Shown here: positions 33,776 through 44,228 of the stretch, piece by piece
Layout of the letters: every line of letters starts with the position of its first letter
Position numbering within the stretch: the stretch's first letter is position 1
Source of the DNA: Porphyrobacter sp. TH134
GTDB taxonomy: Bacteria > Pseudomonadota > Alphaproteobacteria > Sphingomonadales > Sphingomonadaceae
Direction: 5' to 3'
DNA: 55,386 nucleotides
NCBI RefSeq assembly: GCF_002855495.1
Contig: NZ_PKRO01000019.1
Location: 1 to 55,386, forward strand
Notes under the pieces: generated by a model
Told to the model about the DNA's origin: nothing
Databases searched by the model: none
The model's input: the letters and a program-made list of their open reading frames with translations, nothing else
Program-made: the position numbers and the translations under genes

Positions 33776-36307
33776 ATGACTGATGCCCGTTTCGACCCTG
33801 CCGTCGCCGATGAACGCTGGCAGCGTGCCTGGACGGATGCGGGCACCTTCACCGCCGATTCGAACAGCGCGAAGCCCAAAAGCTACATCCTCGAGATGTT
33901 CCCCTATCCCTCGGGGCGCATCCACATGGGCCATGTGCGCAACTACACGATGGGCGACGTGCTGGCGCGCTACCAAAAGATGCGCGGCTTCGAGGTGCTG
34001 CACCCGATGGGCTGGGACGCTTTCGGGATGCCGGCGGAAAACGCCGCGATGGAAAAGGGCGTGCACCCCGGCGGCTGGACGCGGGCCAACATCGCGCAGA
34101 TGAAGGCGCAATTGCAGCGCATCGGCTTCGCGCTCGATTGGACGCGCGAATTCGCCACCTGCGATCCCGAATATTACGGCCACGAACAGGCGCTGTTCCT
34201 CGATCTGTATGAGTCGGGCCTCGTCTACCGCAAGGAATCGACCGTCAACTGGGACCCGGTCGACATGACCGTGCTCGCCAACGAGCAGGTGATCGACGGC
34301 AAGGGCTGGCGTTCGGGCGCGGAGGTCGAGAAGAGGAAGCTCAACCAGTGGTTCCTCAAGATCACCGATTTTGCGGATGATCTGCTGGAAGGGCTGGGGA
34401 AGCTGGAAGACTGGCCCGAGAAGGTTCGCCTGATGCAGGAGAACTGGATCGGCAAGTCGCAGGGGCTCACCTTCAAGTTCGAGCCGCTTGTGCCGCTGAC
34501 GGAGTCGATCGAGGTCTATTCGACCAGGCCCGATACGATCTTTGGCGCGAGCTTCGTCGCGGTCGCGCCGGACCATCCGATTGCGCTTGAGGTTGCGTCA
34601 CATCAACCTGATGCCGCTGCATTCATTGCCAAGTGCAAGCAGGGCGGGACGACTGCCGCCGAATTGGAGAAGCAGGAGAAGCTGGGTTACGACACCGGCT
34701 ACGAAGTCCTGCACCCGTTTGACAACGGTTGGACGCTTCCCGTTTACATCGCCAACTTCGTGCTGATGGAATACGGCACCGGCGCGGTTATGGGCGTGCC
34801 GGGGCATGACCAGCGCGACTTCGAATTCGCCACCAAATACGATTTGCCGATCCTGCGCGTCGTCGCCAGCGATCCCGCGCGCGCCGACGAACCCTTCAAG
34901 GGTGAGGCCGAGGCGGGTGACGGGGTGATCGTCAACTCGGATTTCCTCAACGGCATGACCGTCGAGGCTGCCAAGGCTGAGGTCATTGCCCGCGCCGAGA
35001 GCGGCGCATGGGGCGAAGGCCGTACCGTGTGGCGGCTGCGCGACTGGGGCGTTTCGCGGCAACGCTACTGGGGGACGCCGATCCCCTTTATCCATTGCGA
35101 CACCTGCGGCGTGGTGCCGGTGCCCAAGGATCAGCTTCCGGTCACCCTGCCCGAGGATGTCAGCTTCGACATTCCCGGCAACCCGTTGGAGCGCCATCCG
35201 ACCTGGAAGCACGTCGACTGCCCCAAGTGTGGCGCAGCGGCGCGGCGCGAGACCGATACGCTCGACACCTTCGTGGACTCCTCGTGGTATTTCCTGCGCT
35301 TCGCCAGCCAGCCTGCCGACCGGCCCTTCGACCCCGACGAGGTCGCCAAGTGGATGCCGGTGCAGCACTATATCGGCGGCATCGAGCACGCGATCCTGCA
35401 CCTGCTCTACGCCCGCTTCTGGACCCGCGCGCTCGCCCACACCGGCAAGATCGCGGTCGAGGAGCCCTTCGCGGCGCTGTTCACGCAGGGGATGGTGACG
35501 CACGAGACCTATAGCCGCATCGACGCGGGCCGGGGCGTGCCGGTCTATTATGCGCCCGAGGAGGTCCGCAGGACCGCCGAGGGCGCCACCCTGCTGGCCG
35601 ACGAGGCCGCGGTCGAAGTCGGCCGCGTCATCAAGATGTCGAAGTCGAAGAAGAACGTCGTCGACCCCGACGCGATCATCGCCCGCCACGGCGCGGATGC
35701 GGTGCGCTGGTTCATGCTCTCGGACAGCCCGCCCGAGCGTGATCTGCCGTGGTCGGATGCCGGGATCGAAGGCTGCGCGCGCTTCGTCCAGCGCCTGTGG
35801 CGCTTGTTCAATGCCTATGACGCCGCCGCCACGGGCGAGGACAAGGCGCTGATGCGCAAGACGCACCAGACCATCGCCGCCGTCGCTGCCGACATCGAGG
35901 CGCTCAGCTTCAACAAGGCGGTCGCCCGCATCTACGAACTGACCGGCGCGACCGAGAAGGCCGCGCCGTCTGCCAGCCGCTCCGCCGCAATCCGGGCGCT
36001 CGTCCATCTCGCCGCCCCCATGATGCCGCACCTCGCCGAAGAGGCGTGGGCAGCGATGGGCGAAGGCCTCATCGCCGATGCCCCGTGGCCCGAAGTCGAC
36101 CCTGCCCTGCTGGTCGATGACGAGGTCACCATCGCGATCCAGCACATGGGCAAGCTGCGCGACACTGTGACGGCACCCAAGGGGGCGTCAAAGGACACGC
36201 TCGAAGCGCTGGCGCTGGCGTCTGCCAACCTGCAACGCTCGGTCGATGGTGCGGCGATCCGCAAGATCATTGTCGTGCCCGACCGTTTGGTGAATATCGT
36301 CACCTGA
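33776..36307 (+). CDS. leuS: Leucyl-tRNA synthetase
   Basis: An 843-residue class Ia aminoacyl-tRNA synthetase that attaches leucine to tRNA-Leu. The HIGH motif is HMGH (50-53). The CP1 editing domain follows ([20 protein letters not shown] with [12 protein letters not shown] and [27 protein letters not shown]). The KMSKS motif is at 620-624. The zinc-like CDTCG and CPKCG cysteines of the LeuRS zinc domain are present. Its stop overlaps the lptE start by one base, so the cluster is translationally coupled. Confidence 0.97.
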   Translation: MTDARFDPAVADERWQRAWTDAGTFTADSNSAKPKSYILEMFPYPSGRIHMGHVRNYTMGDVLARYQKMRGFEVLHPMGWDAFGMPAENAAMEKGVHPGGWTRANIAQMKAQLQRIGFALDWTREFATCDPEYYGHEQALFLDLYESGLVYRKESTVNWDPVDMTVLANEQVIDGKGWRSGAEVEKRKLNQWFLKITDFADDLLEGLGKLEDWPEKVRLMQENWIGKSQGLTFKFEPLVPLTESIEVYSTRPDTIFGASFVAVAPDHPIALEVASHQPDAAAFIAKCKQGGTTAAELEKQEKLGYDTGYEVLHPFDNGWTLPVYIANFVLMEYGTGAVMGVPGHDQRDFEFATKYDLPILRVVASDPARADEPFKGEAEAGDGVIVNSDFLNGMTVEAAKAEVIARAESGAWGEGRTVWRLRDWGVSRQRYWGTPIPFIHCDTCGVVPVPKDQLPVTLPEDVSFDIPGNPLERHPTWKHVDCPKCGAAARRETDTLDTFVDSSWYFLRFASQPADRPFDPDEVAKWMPVQHYIGGIEHAILHLLYARFWTRALAHTGKIAVEEPFAALFTQGMVTHETYSRIDAGRGVPVYYAPEEVRRTAEGATLLADEAAVEVGRVIKMSKSKKNVVDPDAIIARHGADAVRWFMLSDSPPERDLPWSDAGIEGCARFVQRLWRLFNAYDAAATGEDKALMRKTHQTIAAVAADIEALSFNKAVARIYELTGATEKAAPSASRSAAIRALVHLAAPMMPHLAEEAWAAMGEGLIADAPWPEVDPALLVDDEVTIAIQHMGKLRDTVTAPKGASKDTLEALALASANLQRSVDGAAIRKIIVVPDRLVNIVT

Positions 36308-36819
36308 TGCGCGCCGTTCTTGCCCTTCTCGCCTGTGTGGCCCTTCCCGCTTGCGGCCTGTCGCCAATGTATGCGGGCGGCGCGAGCGCGGGTGTGGCGC
36401 AGGGCATTGCGGCGGTCGATATCCCTGCCATCCAGGGACGCGGCGGGTGGCTGGTCAAGAACGCGCTCGAAGCCCGGCTGGGGGTCGCCCGAAACGGAAA
36501 TCGCCAGACGCCGCCGCAATACCGGCTCGATGTCAGGCTCGACGATTCGCTCGAAGCATTGGGCGTGCTCAATGATGACACCATCAGCCGCGAACGCCGC
36601 ATCCTGCGCGCGCGCTATCAGCTGATCGATCTGGCGACAGGCGCGGTGCTGCTTGATGCAACCGCAGGGTCTGACGCGGGGATCGACGTGGTGAGCAGCG
36701 AATACGCCACGATCGCTGCCGAGCAGAAAGCGCTCGAAAACCTGGCCGTCGATGTGGCTGACCGGATGGCGACCCAGATTGCGGTGACGCTGAGAGCGCG
36801 CGCCGCGCCCCAGCCGTGA
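36307..36819 (+). CDS. lptE: LPS assembly lipoprotein LptE
   Basis: A 170-residue outer-membrane lipoprotein that plugs and supports LptD in LPS insertion. The lipobox LPAC gives Cys16, followed by GLSPMYAGGASAGVAQGIAAVDIPAIQGRGGWLVKNALE. The conserved later part is YRLDVRLDDSLEALGVLNDDTISRERRILRARYQLID. Its start ATG shares a base with the leuS stop, and its end overlaps the holA GTG. The order leuS-lptE-holA is conserved in alphaproteobacteria. Confidence 0.9.
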   Translation: MRAVLALLACVALPACGLSPMYAGGASAGVAQGIAAVDIPAIQGRGGWLVKNALEARLGVARNGNRQTPPQYRLDVRLDDSLEALGVLNDDTISRERRILRARYQLIDLATGAVLLDATAGSDAGIDVVSSEYATIAAEQKALENLAVDVADRMATQIAVTLRARAAPQP

Positions 36820-37880
36820 AGGCAACCCAGAAGGATTTCTTGCGCGGGGTGCCGGCGGCGGCCCGCGATGCGCGGATCTTCTTTTTCTGCGGTCCCGATG
36901 AAGCGGGCGCCAGCGCGGCGGCCAATCGCATCGTCGCGGCCCTGCCTGATGCCGGCGAGCGTGTGGAACTGGCCGGCGCCGATCTGCGCCGCGACCCTGC
37001 GCTGCTGGGCGATGAGGCGCGCTCGACCTCGTTGTTTGGCGGCGCGCGCCATATCTGGGTGCGTGCCAGCGGAGACGACGCCCACGATGCGCTGCAATTC
37101 CTGATCGAAACCGCCGATGCTGGCGCGGGCGCAGCGGCGCCGGTGATGATTGTGGCGACCTCTGCCACCGACAAGTCGCGCACCGCCAAACTGCTGGAAA
37201 AGCGCGCCGACGCGCTGGTGGCGATGTTCCATCCGCCCGATCTTGCCGCGGTGGCCGGCGCTGTGCGGGCGATGGCGGACGCGGCCGGCCTCAGGCTTGG
37301 CGGCGATCTTGCCGAACGCATTGCGCGGGGCGCTGGCCTTGATGTGCGGTTGGCCCAGTCCGAAATCACCAAGCTGGCGCTCTATTGCGATGCCGACCCG
37401 CAGGCCCCGCGCGCAGCCACCGCCGACGATCTCAACGCGATCGGCGCCAGCACCGAAGAAGACGGCTTCGCCCCGCTCGTGAACGCGGTGCTGGGCGGGG
37501 AGCTGGGCCGGCTGGGCGGGGAAATCCGGCGGATGCGCGAATTGGGGCTGAACCCCGTCGGCGTCGCGCTGGCGCTGGAACGGCGCGCAGCCCATCTGGC
37601 GCAGATTGCTGCCTATCTTGGCCCCGGCGGCAATTTCGACACGATCGATAAGGGCACGGAAATGCGGCTCGGGATCTTCTTCAAGGAGAAGCGCGACATC
37701 GGCGTGCAGTTCAAGCGGTGGACCATGCCCGCCGCGCGCGGCAGCCGCGAAACCCGGCTGGACCGGCTGATCCCGCGGCTGGTTGTGCTGCACCGCAACC
37801 TGCTCGCCAACAGCCAGGCCGCCGAGGTATTTTTAGCGCAGGAACTTGCAGAAATCGGGCGATTTGCTGCAAGGCGGTAG
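36816..37880 (+). CDS. holA: DNA polymerase III delta subunit HolA
   Basis: A 354-residue clamp-loader subunit that binds beta and opens the ring. Features include FFCGPDEAGASAAANRIV at the N-terminal nucleotide-binding-like domain, ATSATDKSRTAKLLEKRAD and QSEITKLALYCD. The GTG start overlaps the lptE stop as GTGA. The end is followed by a 106-base gap before the next gene, so the cluster probably ends here. Confidence 0.92.
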   Translation: MKATQKDFLRGVPAAARDARIFFFCGPDEAGASAAANRIVAALPDAGERVELAGADLRRDPALLGDEARSTSLFGGARHIWVRASGDDAHDALQFLIETADAGAGAAAPVMIVATSATDKSRTAKLLEKRADALVAMFHPPDLAAVAGAVRAMADAAGLRLGGDLAERIARGAGLDVRLAQSEITKLALYCDADPQAPRAATADDLNAIGASTEEDGFAPLVNAVLGGELGRLGGEIRRMRELGLNPVGVALALERRAAHLAQIAAYLGPGGNFDTIDKGTEMRLGIFFKEKRDIGVQFKRWTMPAARGSRETRLDRLIPRLVVLHRNLLANSQAAEVFLAQELAEIGRFAARR

Positions 37881-37986
37881 CAAAATGTGACAAGCGGCAT
37901 TTCGCAGTCGCACAATTTGCGTTTTTACCTGTAATACACCAATCAGGTCTGCCACGAGGGGTCGCACCTTTGGGGGAAGGTCTCAG

Positions 37987-39390
37987 ATGAATCGCATCAC
38001 GCCAAAGTTACTGGAAGCCGTCAGGCATCAGTCCGTTGACCACAAGCTCGCCCCGTCGCTGGAACGGCGGCGTCTGCGCGCCTATGCCGCCATGCTGATT
38101 GCCGATGGTGCGGTGTTCAATTTCTGCTTCGCGCTTGCGGCCCTGATATGGGAAGGCCAATGGGCACAGCCGCGCGCGATGCTGGCCGCGCAGGCCTTGT
38201 TGCCGGGCTTTTTCACGATTGCGCTTTATAACGGCACCTATGGTGTGACAGCCTTGAGCGACTGGCTGTTCGCCGCCCGCAAGGCTTTGATCGCGCTGGT
38301 GATTTCGGCTGGCCTTATCAACTTTGTCGCGTTCTACACCAAATCGAACGATGATTTTTCCCGCGCCGCGGTGACGCTGGGTCTGGTGTTTACCGCAGTG
38401 ATGCTGGTGGCCCTGCGCCGCGTGGTGGCGACGCTGGTGATGTGGCGCTGGGGCGGGCGCGTGACCAACCGGCTGGTGATCGACGATGGCGGATCAAGCT
38501 TTGCCTTTGCCGGAGCAGAGCGCATCTCGGCGGCTGATTACAATCTTGATCCGGGCAGCCATGATCCTTTCATGCTCGACCGCTTGGGCAAGCTGCTGCG
38601 CAATCAGGACAAGGTGGTGGTCAGCTGCCCGCGCGAGCGGCGCGAGGAATGGGCGTTCTTGCTGAAGTGTGCGGGCGTCTACGGCGAAATCGTCAGCGAG
38701 CCGGCCCACAGCCTCGGCGCGGTGGGGGTGCATCGTTACGACGCGCTCGACCGGACCACGCTGGTCGTGTCGACCGGGCCGCTGGGCCTGCGAGCCCGGA
38801 TCCTGAAGCGCGGCTTTGACGTGGCTGTGGCGGGCGGGGCGCTGCTGGTGCTGTCGCCGCTGCTGATCGCGGTGGCAGTCGCCATCAAGCTGGAAGATGG
38901 CGGACCGGTGCTGTTCGTGCAGCGCCGTCTGGGACGTGGCAACCAGTTCTTCGATATGTTCAAGTTCCGCTCGATGCGCGAAGACAAGCTCGATCACGCG
39001 GGCGATCGGTCTGCGGCGCGCGACGATGACCGGATCACCCGCATCGGTGCCTTCATCCGCCGTACCAGCATTGATGAACTGCCGCAGATCATCAACGTGC
39101 TGAAGGGCGACATGTCGATTGTCGGCCCGCGTCCGCACGCGCTGGGATCGCGCGCCAACAACAAGTATTTCTGGGATATTGACCGCCAGTACTGGCAGCG
39201 TCACTGCCTCAAGCCCGGCCTGACGGGGCTGGCCCAGGTGCGCGGACATCGCGGCGCGACCGAGGTGGAAAAAGACCTGACCGATCGGCTCCAGTCCGAT
39301 CTGGAATATATCGCCGGCTGGTCGCTGCGGCGTGACATCGGCATTGTGCTGCGCACCGTAATGGTGCTGCGGCACGAGAATGCTTACTGA
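37987..39390 (+). CDS. Undecaprenyl-phosphate sugar phosphotransferase (WcaJ/GumD type)
   Basis: A 467-residue inner-membrane initiating glycosyltransferase that transfers a sugar 1-phosphate to undecaprenyl phosphate, the first step of exopolysaccharide or capsule synthesis. The N-terminal half has about four or five membrane helices and a nucleotide-binding-like domain. The C-terminal sugar-transferase domain (from about 273) shows FDVAVAGGALLVLSPLL, FKFRSMRED, RRTSIDELPQIINVLKGDMSIVGPRPHA and KPGLTGLAQVRGHRG. The end RHENAY matches the family. No other polysaccharide gene is nearby. Its stop overlaps the lptA stop from the opposite strand by 7 bases. Confidence 0.92.
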   Translation: MNRITPKLLEAVRHQSVDHKLAPSLERRRLRAYAAMLIADGAVFNFCFALAALIWEGQWAQPRAMLAAQALLPGFFTIALYNGTYGVTALSDWLFAARKALIALVISAGLINFVAFYTKSNDDFSRAAVTLGLVFTAVMLVALRRVVATLVMWRWGGRVTNRLVIDDGGSSFAFAGAERISAADYNLDPGSHDPFMLDRLGKLLRNQDKVVVSCPRERREEWAFLLKCAGVYGEIVSEPAHSLGAVGVHRYDALDRTTLVVSTGPLGLRARILKRGFDVAVAGGALLVLSPLLIAVAVAIKLEDGGPVLFVQRRLGRGNQFFDMFKFRSMREDKLDHAGDRSAARDDDRITRIGAFIRRTSIDELPQIINVLKGDMSIVGPRPHALGSRANNKYFWDIDRQYWQRHCLKPGLTGLAQVRGHRGATEVEKDLTDRLQSDLEYIAGWSLRRDIGIVLRTVMVLRHENAY

Positions 39391-39953
39391 TTGTTGGTGC
39401 GGTTCTGCGGCACGGCGAAGGTGCCCGTGACCCGGCCCGGTCCGCCCGGCGCAGCCGTGCTTCCCCCGGCGGCCGCGCCATCGATGGTGGAAATGCCGCT
39501 GTCCAGATCAATCACCAAGCGCCCGCCGTTGAGCGTATCGGTGCCCCGGCGCAGGCGCACGCTGCCTGACATCGTGATGATCCGGCGGCCAAAATCATAG
39601 ACCGCATTATCGCCGCTCGCGCGTTCATCACCGCGGGTGATGATGACCCCGCCGGTGGCGGTGATGCGCTGGATTTCGAGCTGTCCGGCATCGGTGAAGT
39701 TGACCAGCATCCGGTCGGACTGGATCCTGAGACCGGCCTGATTGACCACCACGCCGCCGCTGAAGGTCGCCTGATTGGCGCGGTCATCCAGCACGAACTT
39801 GCCCGCATCATAGGTTACCGGCGCGCGCGAATCGTGACGGGCGATGCCTTGTGCGGAAAGGGCCATCCCGCCTGCCAGCGCAGCCGCAAGTGCAAAGCCG
39901 CCCGCGCCCCAGACAAGCGCGAGGCGGGCGAGGGGTCGGCGGTTATCGGTCAT
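39384..39953 (-). CDS. lptA: LPS transport periplasmic protein LptA
   Basis: A 189-residue exported protein with a signal-type N-terminus and a single OstA/LptA jellyroll domain: VTYDAGKFVLDDRANQATFSGGVVVNQAGLRIQSDRMLVNF, then ITATGGVIITRGDERASGDNAVYDFGRRIITMSGSVRL. It bridges LptC and LptD for LPS transit. It overlaps lptC by ATGA upstream. LptB, commonly next in line, is absent: the convergent sugar transferase gene occupies that place. Confidence 0.9.
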   Translation of the reverse strand: MTDNRRPLARLALVWGAGGFALAAALAGGMALSAQGIARHDSRAPVTYDAGKFVLDDRANQATFSGGVVVNQAGLRIQSDRMLVNFTDAGQLEIQRITATGGVIITRGDERASGDNAVYDFGRRIITMSGSVRLRRGTDTLNGGRLVIDLDSGISTIDGAAAGGSTAAPGGPGRVTGTFAVPQNRTNNQ

Positions 39954-40621
39954 CGCGGCATCCTCAACTGGCCGGGGATCATCGTAAAGCGAACCTTGCC
40001 TTCAAGCGTGAGCGTGCGCGCACCCAGATCGGCTTGCAGCGTTTCGGCAGAGAAGGTGCCGGCCGGCACTTCGCCTTCCACCCCAGCGCTGCCTTGCATG
40101 GTGCGTGCCTTCAGGTCGGCCGAGACACCGCTGGCGATCATCGTGTAGCCATCATTCGCAGTGAAGCGGACCGGGCCATCGACGGCCACGGTTTCCTGAT
40201 TGATATCATAGATGCCGCCGCCTGCGCTCAGGCGCGCGGGGCCATCGGTCAGCAGCAATTGCGCGACCAGATCGTTCATGCGCACCAGCCCTTCGGCGGC
40301 AGAGCGCTGGACCGCCTGTCCTGCCAGCAGGGAAAACGGGCGCCCGTCATTGTCGCGCCCCCGGTACATCGCGTTATCGACGCTGAGCCGTTCGTCGATC
40401 ATCGCCACCTTGTTGCGATCCAGCAAAAAGCTCACTTCGCCGCGCGGGGACAGCGGGGTGATGATCATCAGCGCGGCCATGACCCCGACGCCCATCGGCA
40501 GTGCGCGGGCAAGGATGCGCACCAGCCGGTCATGCGAGCCACCCGGCGCAGCAAAGGTCTGCCGCCGGCTGCGCAGGGCCTGCGCTTCGCTGGTTTCCAT
40601 GCTGGTGTGGGCAAGAGCCAT
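39950..40621 (-). CDS. lptC: LPS export protein LptC
   Basis: A 223-residue bitopic inner-membrane protein. One transmembrane helix is seen at about 40-60 (LPMGVGVMAALMIITPL), with the periplasmic OstA-like domain after it (ERLSVDNAMYRGRDNDGRPFSLLAGQAVQRS... GIYDINQETVAVDGPVRFTANDGY). It accepts LPS from LptB2FG and hands it to LptA, the next gene, which it overlaps by 4 bases. It lies 35 bases downstream of the ribonuclease D gene. Confidence 0.9.
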   Translation of the reverse strand: MALAHTSMETSEAQALRSRRQTFAAPGGSHDRLVRILARALPMGVGVMAALMIITPLSPRGEVSFLLDRNKVAMIDERLSVDNAMYRGRDNDGRPFSLLAGQAVQRSAAEGLVRMNDLVAQLLLTDGPARLSAGGGIYDINQETVAVDGPVRFTANDGYTMIASGVSADLKARTMQGSAGVEGEVPAGTFSAETLQADLGARTLTLEGKVRFTMIPGQLRMPR

Positions 40622-40656
40622 GATGCGGGTGTGCCTGCGGTGTCCTGACTGGGGGC

Positions 40657-41277
40657 TTACATGTGGCTGAAGATGTCGTTTTCAGCCCAGCCGGCGATGT
40701 CGAGCAGCGCGCGGGCGGGCAGGAAATCGAAACAGGCCTGCGCCAGATGCATCCGCCCCTCGCGCTCCAGCCGGATGGTCAGCTCGTCGCGCAGGCGGTG
40801 GAGGTAGCGCACGTCAGACGCCGCGTAATCGCGCTGGGCATCGGACAGCACCGGCCCGCCCCAATCGGAGGATTGCTGCTGCTTGGAGATATTCTCGCCC
40901 AGCAGTTCCTCGACGAGGTTCTTGAGGCCATGCCGGTCGGTATAGGTGCGCACCAGCTTGCTGGCGATCTTGGTGCAGAACACCGGCCCAGCCATGACGC
41001 CAAGGTAATGCTGGATCGCGGCGAGATCGAACCGGCCGAAATGGTAGATTTTCACCCGCGCCGGATCGCCCAGCACCGCCTTCAGGTTGGGCGCATCATA
41101 GGCGCTGCCGGGGCCGAAGCGGACCAGATGTTCATCGCCGCTCCCGTCCGAAAGCTGCACCACGCACAGCCTGTCCCGCGGGGTGATGAGGCCCATCGTC
41201 TCGGTATCGACCGCGATGGCGCTGCTGCCGGTAAGGACGCCTGCGGGAAGGTCTTCTTCATGAAAATGCACTGCCAT
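40657..41277 (-). CDS. Ribonuclease D-type 3'-5' exonuclease (short form)
   Basis: A 206-residue DEDD exonuclease acting on RNA ends such as tRNA precursors. The catalytic residues are in AVDTETMGL (24-26), HFGRFDLAAI and YAASDVRYLHRL. Enterobacterial RNase D is about 375 residues and has HRDC domains. This one is the short form usual in alphaproteobacteria, with no HRDC. It heads the rnd-lptC-lptA unit. The longer frame upstream overlaps the divergent ung gene's leader and is not used. Confidence 0.9.
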   Translation of the reverse strand: MAVHFHEEDLPAGVLTGSSAIAVDTETMGLITPRDRLCVVQLSDGSGDEHLVRFGPGSAYDAPNLKAVLGDPARVKIYHFGRFDLAAIQHYLGVMAGPVFCTKIASKLVRTYTDRHGLKNLVEELLGENISKQQQSSDWGGPVLSDAQRDYAASDVRYLHRLRDELTIRLEREGRMHLAQACFDFLPARALLDIAGWAENDIFSHM

Positions 41278-41359
41278 GGGGCTCGCCCTACGCGCATTGG
41301 GGAAAGAGGGGAAGGCCCCAGTGGTGCAGCATGCGCCAGCGCGTGTAGGCTGCGCCGTG

Positions 41360-42046
41360 ATGGCGAATGAAACGATCCCTGAAAGCTGGCGCCCGGCACT
41401 GGAACCGGTGCTGGCCAGCCGCGAAGCGCGGGGGCTTGGCGGGTGGCTGACGGCGCAGGAAGCTGCGGGCAAGGTGATCTATCCACCGCGCGGCACCCGG
41501 CTCGCTGCGCTGGCGCTGACCCCGCTGGATGCAGTGCGCTGCGTGATCCTGGGGCAGGACCCCTATCACGGGCCGGGGCAAGCGCATGGCCTCGCGTTTT
41601 CGGTGCAAGCAGGTGTGCGGCCTCCGCCCAGCCTCGTGAATATCTACAAGGAGCTGGAGGCCGATCTGGGCTTGCCGCGCGCGCAGACCGGCGATCTGAC
41701 CCCGTGGGCGCGGCAAGGCGTGCTGCTGCTCAACAACACCCTGACGGTCGAGGCGGGGCAGGCGGGGAGCCATGCCGGGCGCGGGTGGGATGCGATCACC
41801 GATGCGGCCGTCGCAGCCGTCGCCGCGCGGGAGGCGCCGACGGTGTTCATCCTGTGGGGCAGCCATGCGAAGAAGAAGGCCAGCCGGGTGCCACAACTAA
41901 CCCGCGCGTCTCACCATCTGGTGCTGACCTCCGCCCACCCCAGCCCGCTGTCAGCCTACACCGGCTTCTTCGGATCACGCCCGTTCAGCCAGACCAACGC
42001 CTTTCTGGAAGGGGCCGGGCGGGGGACGATAGACTGGCAGGTGTAA
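41360..42046 (+). CDS. ung: Uracil-DNA glycosylase
   Basis: A 228-residue family 1 uracil-DNA glycosylase that removes uracil from DNA for base-excision repair. It shows the active-site motif GQDPYHG (65-71) with the catalytic Asp, LLLNNTLTVEAGQAGSHAGRGWD, and the C-terminal HPSPLSAYTGFFG (about 187) that grips the minor groove. The start ATG is immediately after an in-frame GTG, another option. Divergent from the ribonuclease D gene across 82 bases. Confidence 0.95.
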   Translation: MANETIPESWRPALEPVLASREARGLGGWLTAQEAAGKVIYPPRGTRLAALALTPLDAVRCVILGQDPYHGPGQAHGLAFSVQAGVRPPPSLVNIYKELEADLGLPRAQTGDLTPWARQGVLLLNNTLTVEAGQAGSHAGRGWDAITDAAVAAVAAREAPTVFILWGSHAKKKASRVPQLTRASHHLVLTSAHPSPLSAYTGFFGSRPFSQTNAFLEGAGRGTIDWQV

Positions 42047-42205
42047 GATGCGCCGCCGCGGATGGCGGGTTTTGGGGTGTGCAAAGGATGGCCGGGATGA
42101 CCGTTTCTGGGTGGAGAGTTGAACGGCTGCTTTGCAGAGGCACAGCGCCTTTTCTGAAGCGTCGGCGCGCAGACTGGTGTGGCCAACTCACCTCAGAGGC
42201 AGATT

Positions 42206-44228
42206 TCAGAAATCCGCCGACAGCGACAAGTTGAACCGCCGCGAGGCGATGAACTGGAAGCCCCCACCGCCGGTGACGTTCCACCCGAAGGTATTGGTCA
42301 GGTTAGCGATCTGCGCGCGCAGCACGGCAGGCGTGCGGCCCAGCTTGAAGCGGTAGCGCGTGCCGAGATCAATAATCGCGCGCTCGGGGATGAACAGCGT
42401 GTTGTCGATCCGCGCCGCTCGGTCACCCGTGTAGTTGATGCCCAGATCGACCGACAGGCCATCGAAGGCGGGGGGCTGATAATCGATCCTGAGATCGAGC
42501 GTCGTGCCCACCCGGCCCAGCGGTCGTTCGCCCAAACGGCCTTGCTCCACCGCCTCGCCGGTCACGCGCGGACGCATCAGAACCGCACCGGCCACCACAT
42601 TGAGCCCCGCCACCGGCTTGGCGGTCAGCGAAATCTCCGCGCCCTGGTGCTTCACGTCGCCGAGCACGCGGAAAACATTGTCGGTATCGAGTTCGAAATA
42701 GGGACGGCGCACGTCGAACAGCCCGGTGATCAGCTTGACATCCTTTGCCAGCGTCCAGCGCACCCCGGCTTCGACCTGCCGGGTGCGTAAGGCGGGCAAG
42801 GTGAGGTTGGCGTTGGCGGCAAAGGAAGGCGCAGTGCCGCTTTCCTCCAGCCCGCGCGTGGTAGCGGCATAGATCGCAATGCCCTCGATCGCAGTGAGCG
42901 CGGCCGAGGCGTTCCACAGGATAGGGCTATCCTCGTTGGCGGTCGGAGCAAGACCGGGCGCGCGCACTTCTTTGCGGTAGCGGGTCTTCTGCACCCCCCA
43001 GATTGAACTCACCCAGCCCCTTCCACTGTATCGCATAGCCCAAGGCTCCGGTCTCCTGCCGGATTTCGTCGCGGGTCAGCGCGCCGAAGGCGACGCCGGG
43101 CTCGGCAACAGGATCGGCGACATCGATCATCCCGGGGCCGAGGCTGCGGAAAGCAAAGCCGCCCAGATCGTCGTCAACCTGCCGGAACCGGGCCGAGGCG
43201 AGCAGCCGGTGGCGGCGCGGGCCTTCTGTGAACTCGCGCTCGACCAGCAGCTCACCCGAGTAGGATTGCGTCACCTGATCGCGGCCCAGCAACACTTGCC
43301 GCTCAGCCATGCCATTAGCTTGCGTATTGGCAAAGAAGTTCGCGCCGAACTGGTCGATGGTGAAGCGCGAGGAGAACAGCCCCAATCCAATCCGCCAGCC
43401 CCCGCGCGTGATCTTCGCCATGCCGCCGAAATTTTGCGAATGGCCCGCCCAGTCGGCCCATTCCTGCCCGACAAAGCGATTGCGGGCGATGCGCTTGGGC
43501 AGGAAAGCGCCGGCGGTGAAAACCACTGGGGTCTGTTGCTCGTCGAAATAGTCGTAGCGGCTGTAGAAGCCGGTCAACTCCACGCCGTCAGCAGGCCGCC
43601 AGCGCGCAACCCCGCCATAGCGGACGAACCAGAAATCGGCCCCGTCGGGGTAAACGAACTCTTCCACCCCTGCGCCGACATTGAGATCGAGATTGCCGGC
43701 CAGCGGCAGCGCAGCATCGACCGTGGCAAAGGGCGCGAAGAAATCGCCGAAGCCGGTCCGGGCGCTGACCACCGGCTTGTCAGCGCTGCGCCGCAGCGAG
43801 AAATCGACGATCCCGGTCGGCGCCGGAAACGGATAGCCGAGCGCAGAAATGCCGACCTGGATCGTCGATCCGGCGCGCACCGCATCGCTGAGGGGGCCCT
43901 GATTGTCGAAATAGAGCCCCTCGATCCGCACGTTCTGCGCAGCAAAGGCGGAAAACCCCCGCACATTGCCGCCGCTGTAGAGACCGATCGTCTCGTCCCC
44001 CACGCTCGTCCCGAAGGCGTCCGAGGCCTGGGTGATGACGTTCTCTTCCGAGCGATTCACCAGCGCAATATTGTCGGTGCGGGGGCGCGCAACGGTCTGG
44101 ACCGCATCTTGCGTAGCGGGCGCGGCTGGAGCGGCAGTGTCGGGTGGCGACGGTTGCTGGGTTTGATCGGCCGGGACAGGGATTGCCGCTGCAATGCCCA
44201 ACGCTGATAGCAAAGTGGAAGTAATCAT
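42206..44228 (-). pseudogene. TonB-dependent receptor disrupted by a frameshift
   Basis: A TonB-dependent receptor of 673 residues if read through. The start ATG overlaps the stop of the PepSY gene as ATGA. The signal peptide and a plug domain (NRSEENVITQASDAFG ... LYSGGNVRGFSAFAAQNVRIEGLY) lie at the N-terminus, and the barrel ends LSLSADF. The frame shifts in a run of six Gs (minus strand; 42994-42999 on the plus). The first frame ends some 23 residues later, and the second picks up with GVQKTRYRKEV. Five Gs restore one continuous reading frame exactly. It is either a true pseudogene, a phase-variable gene, or a sequencing error. Confidence 0.75.

Noticed and set aside
34598..36145. A 515-codon frame opposite leuS
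   Set aside because: Shadow of the leuS coding region, with biased composition typical of antisense frames.
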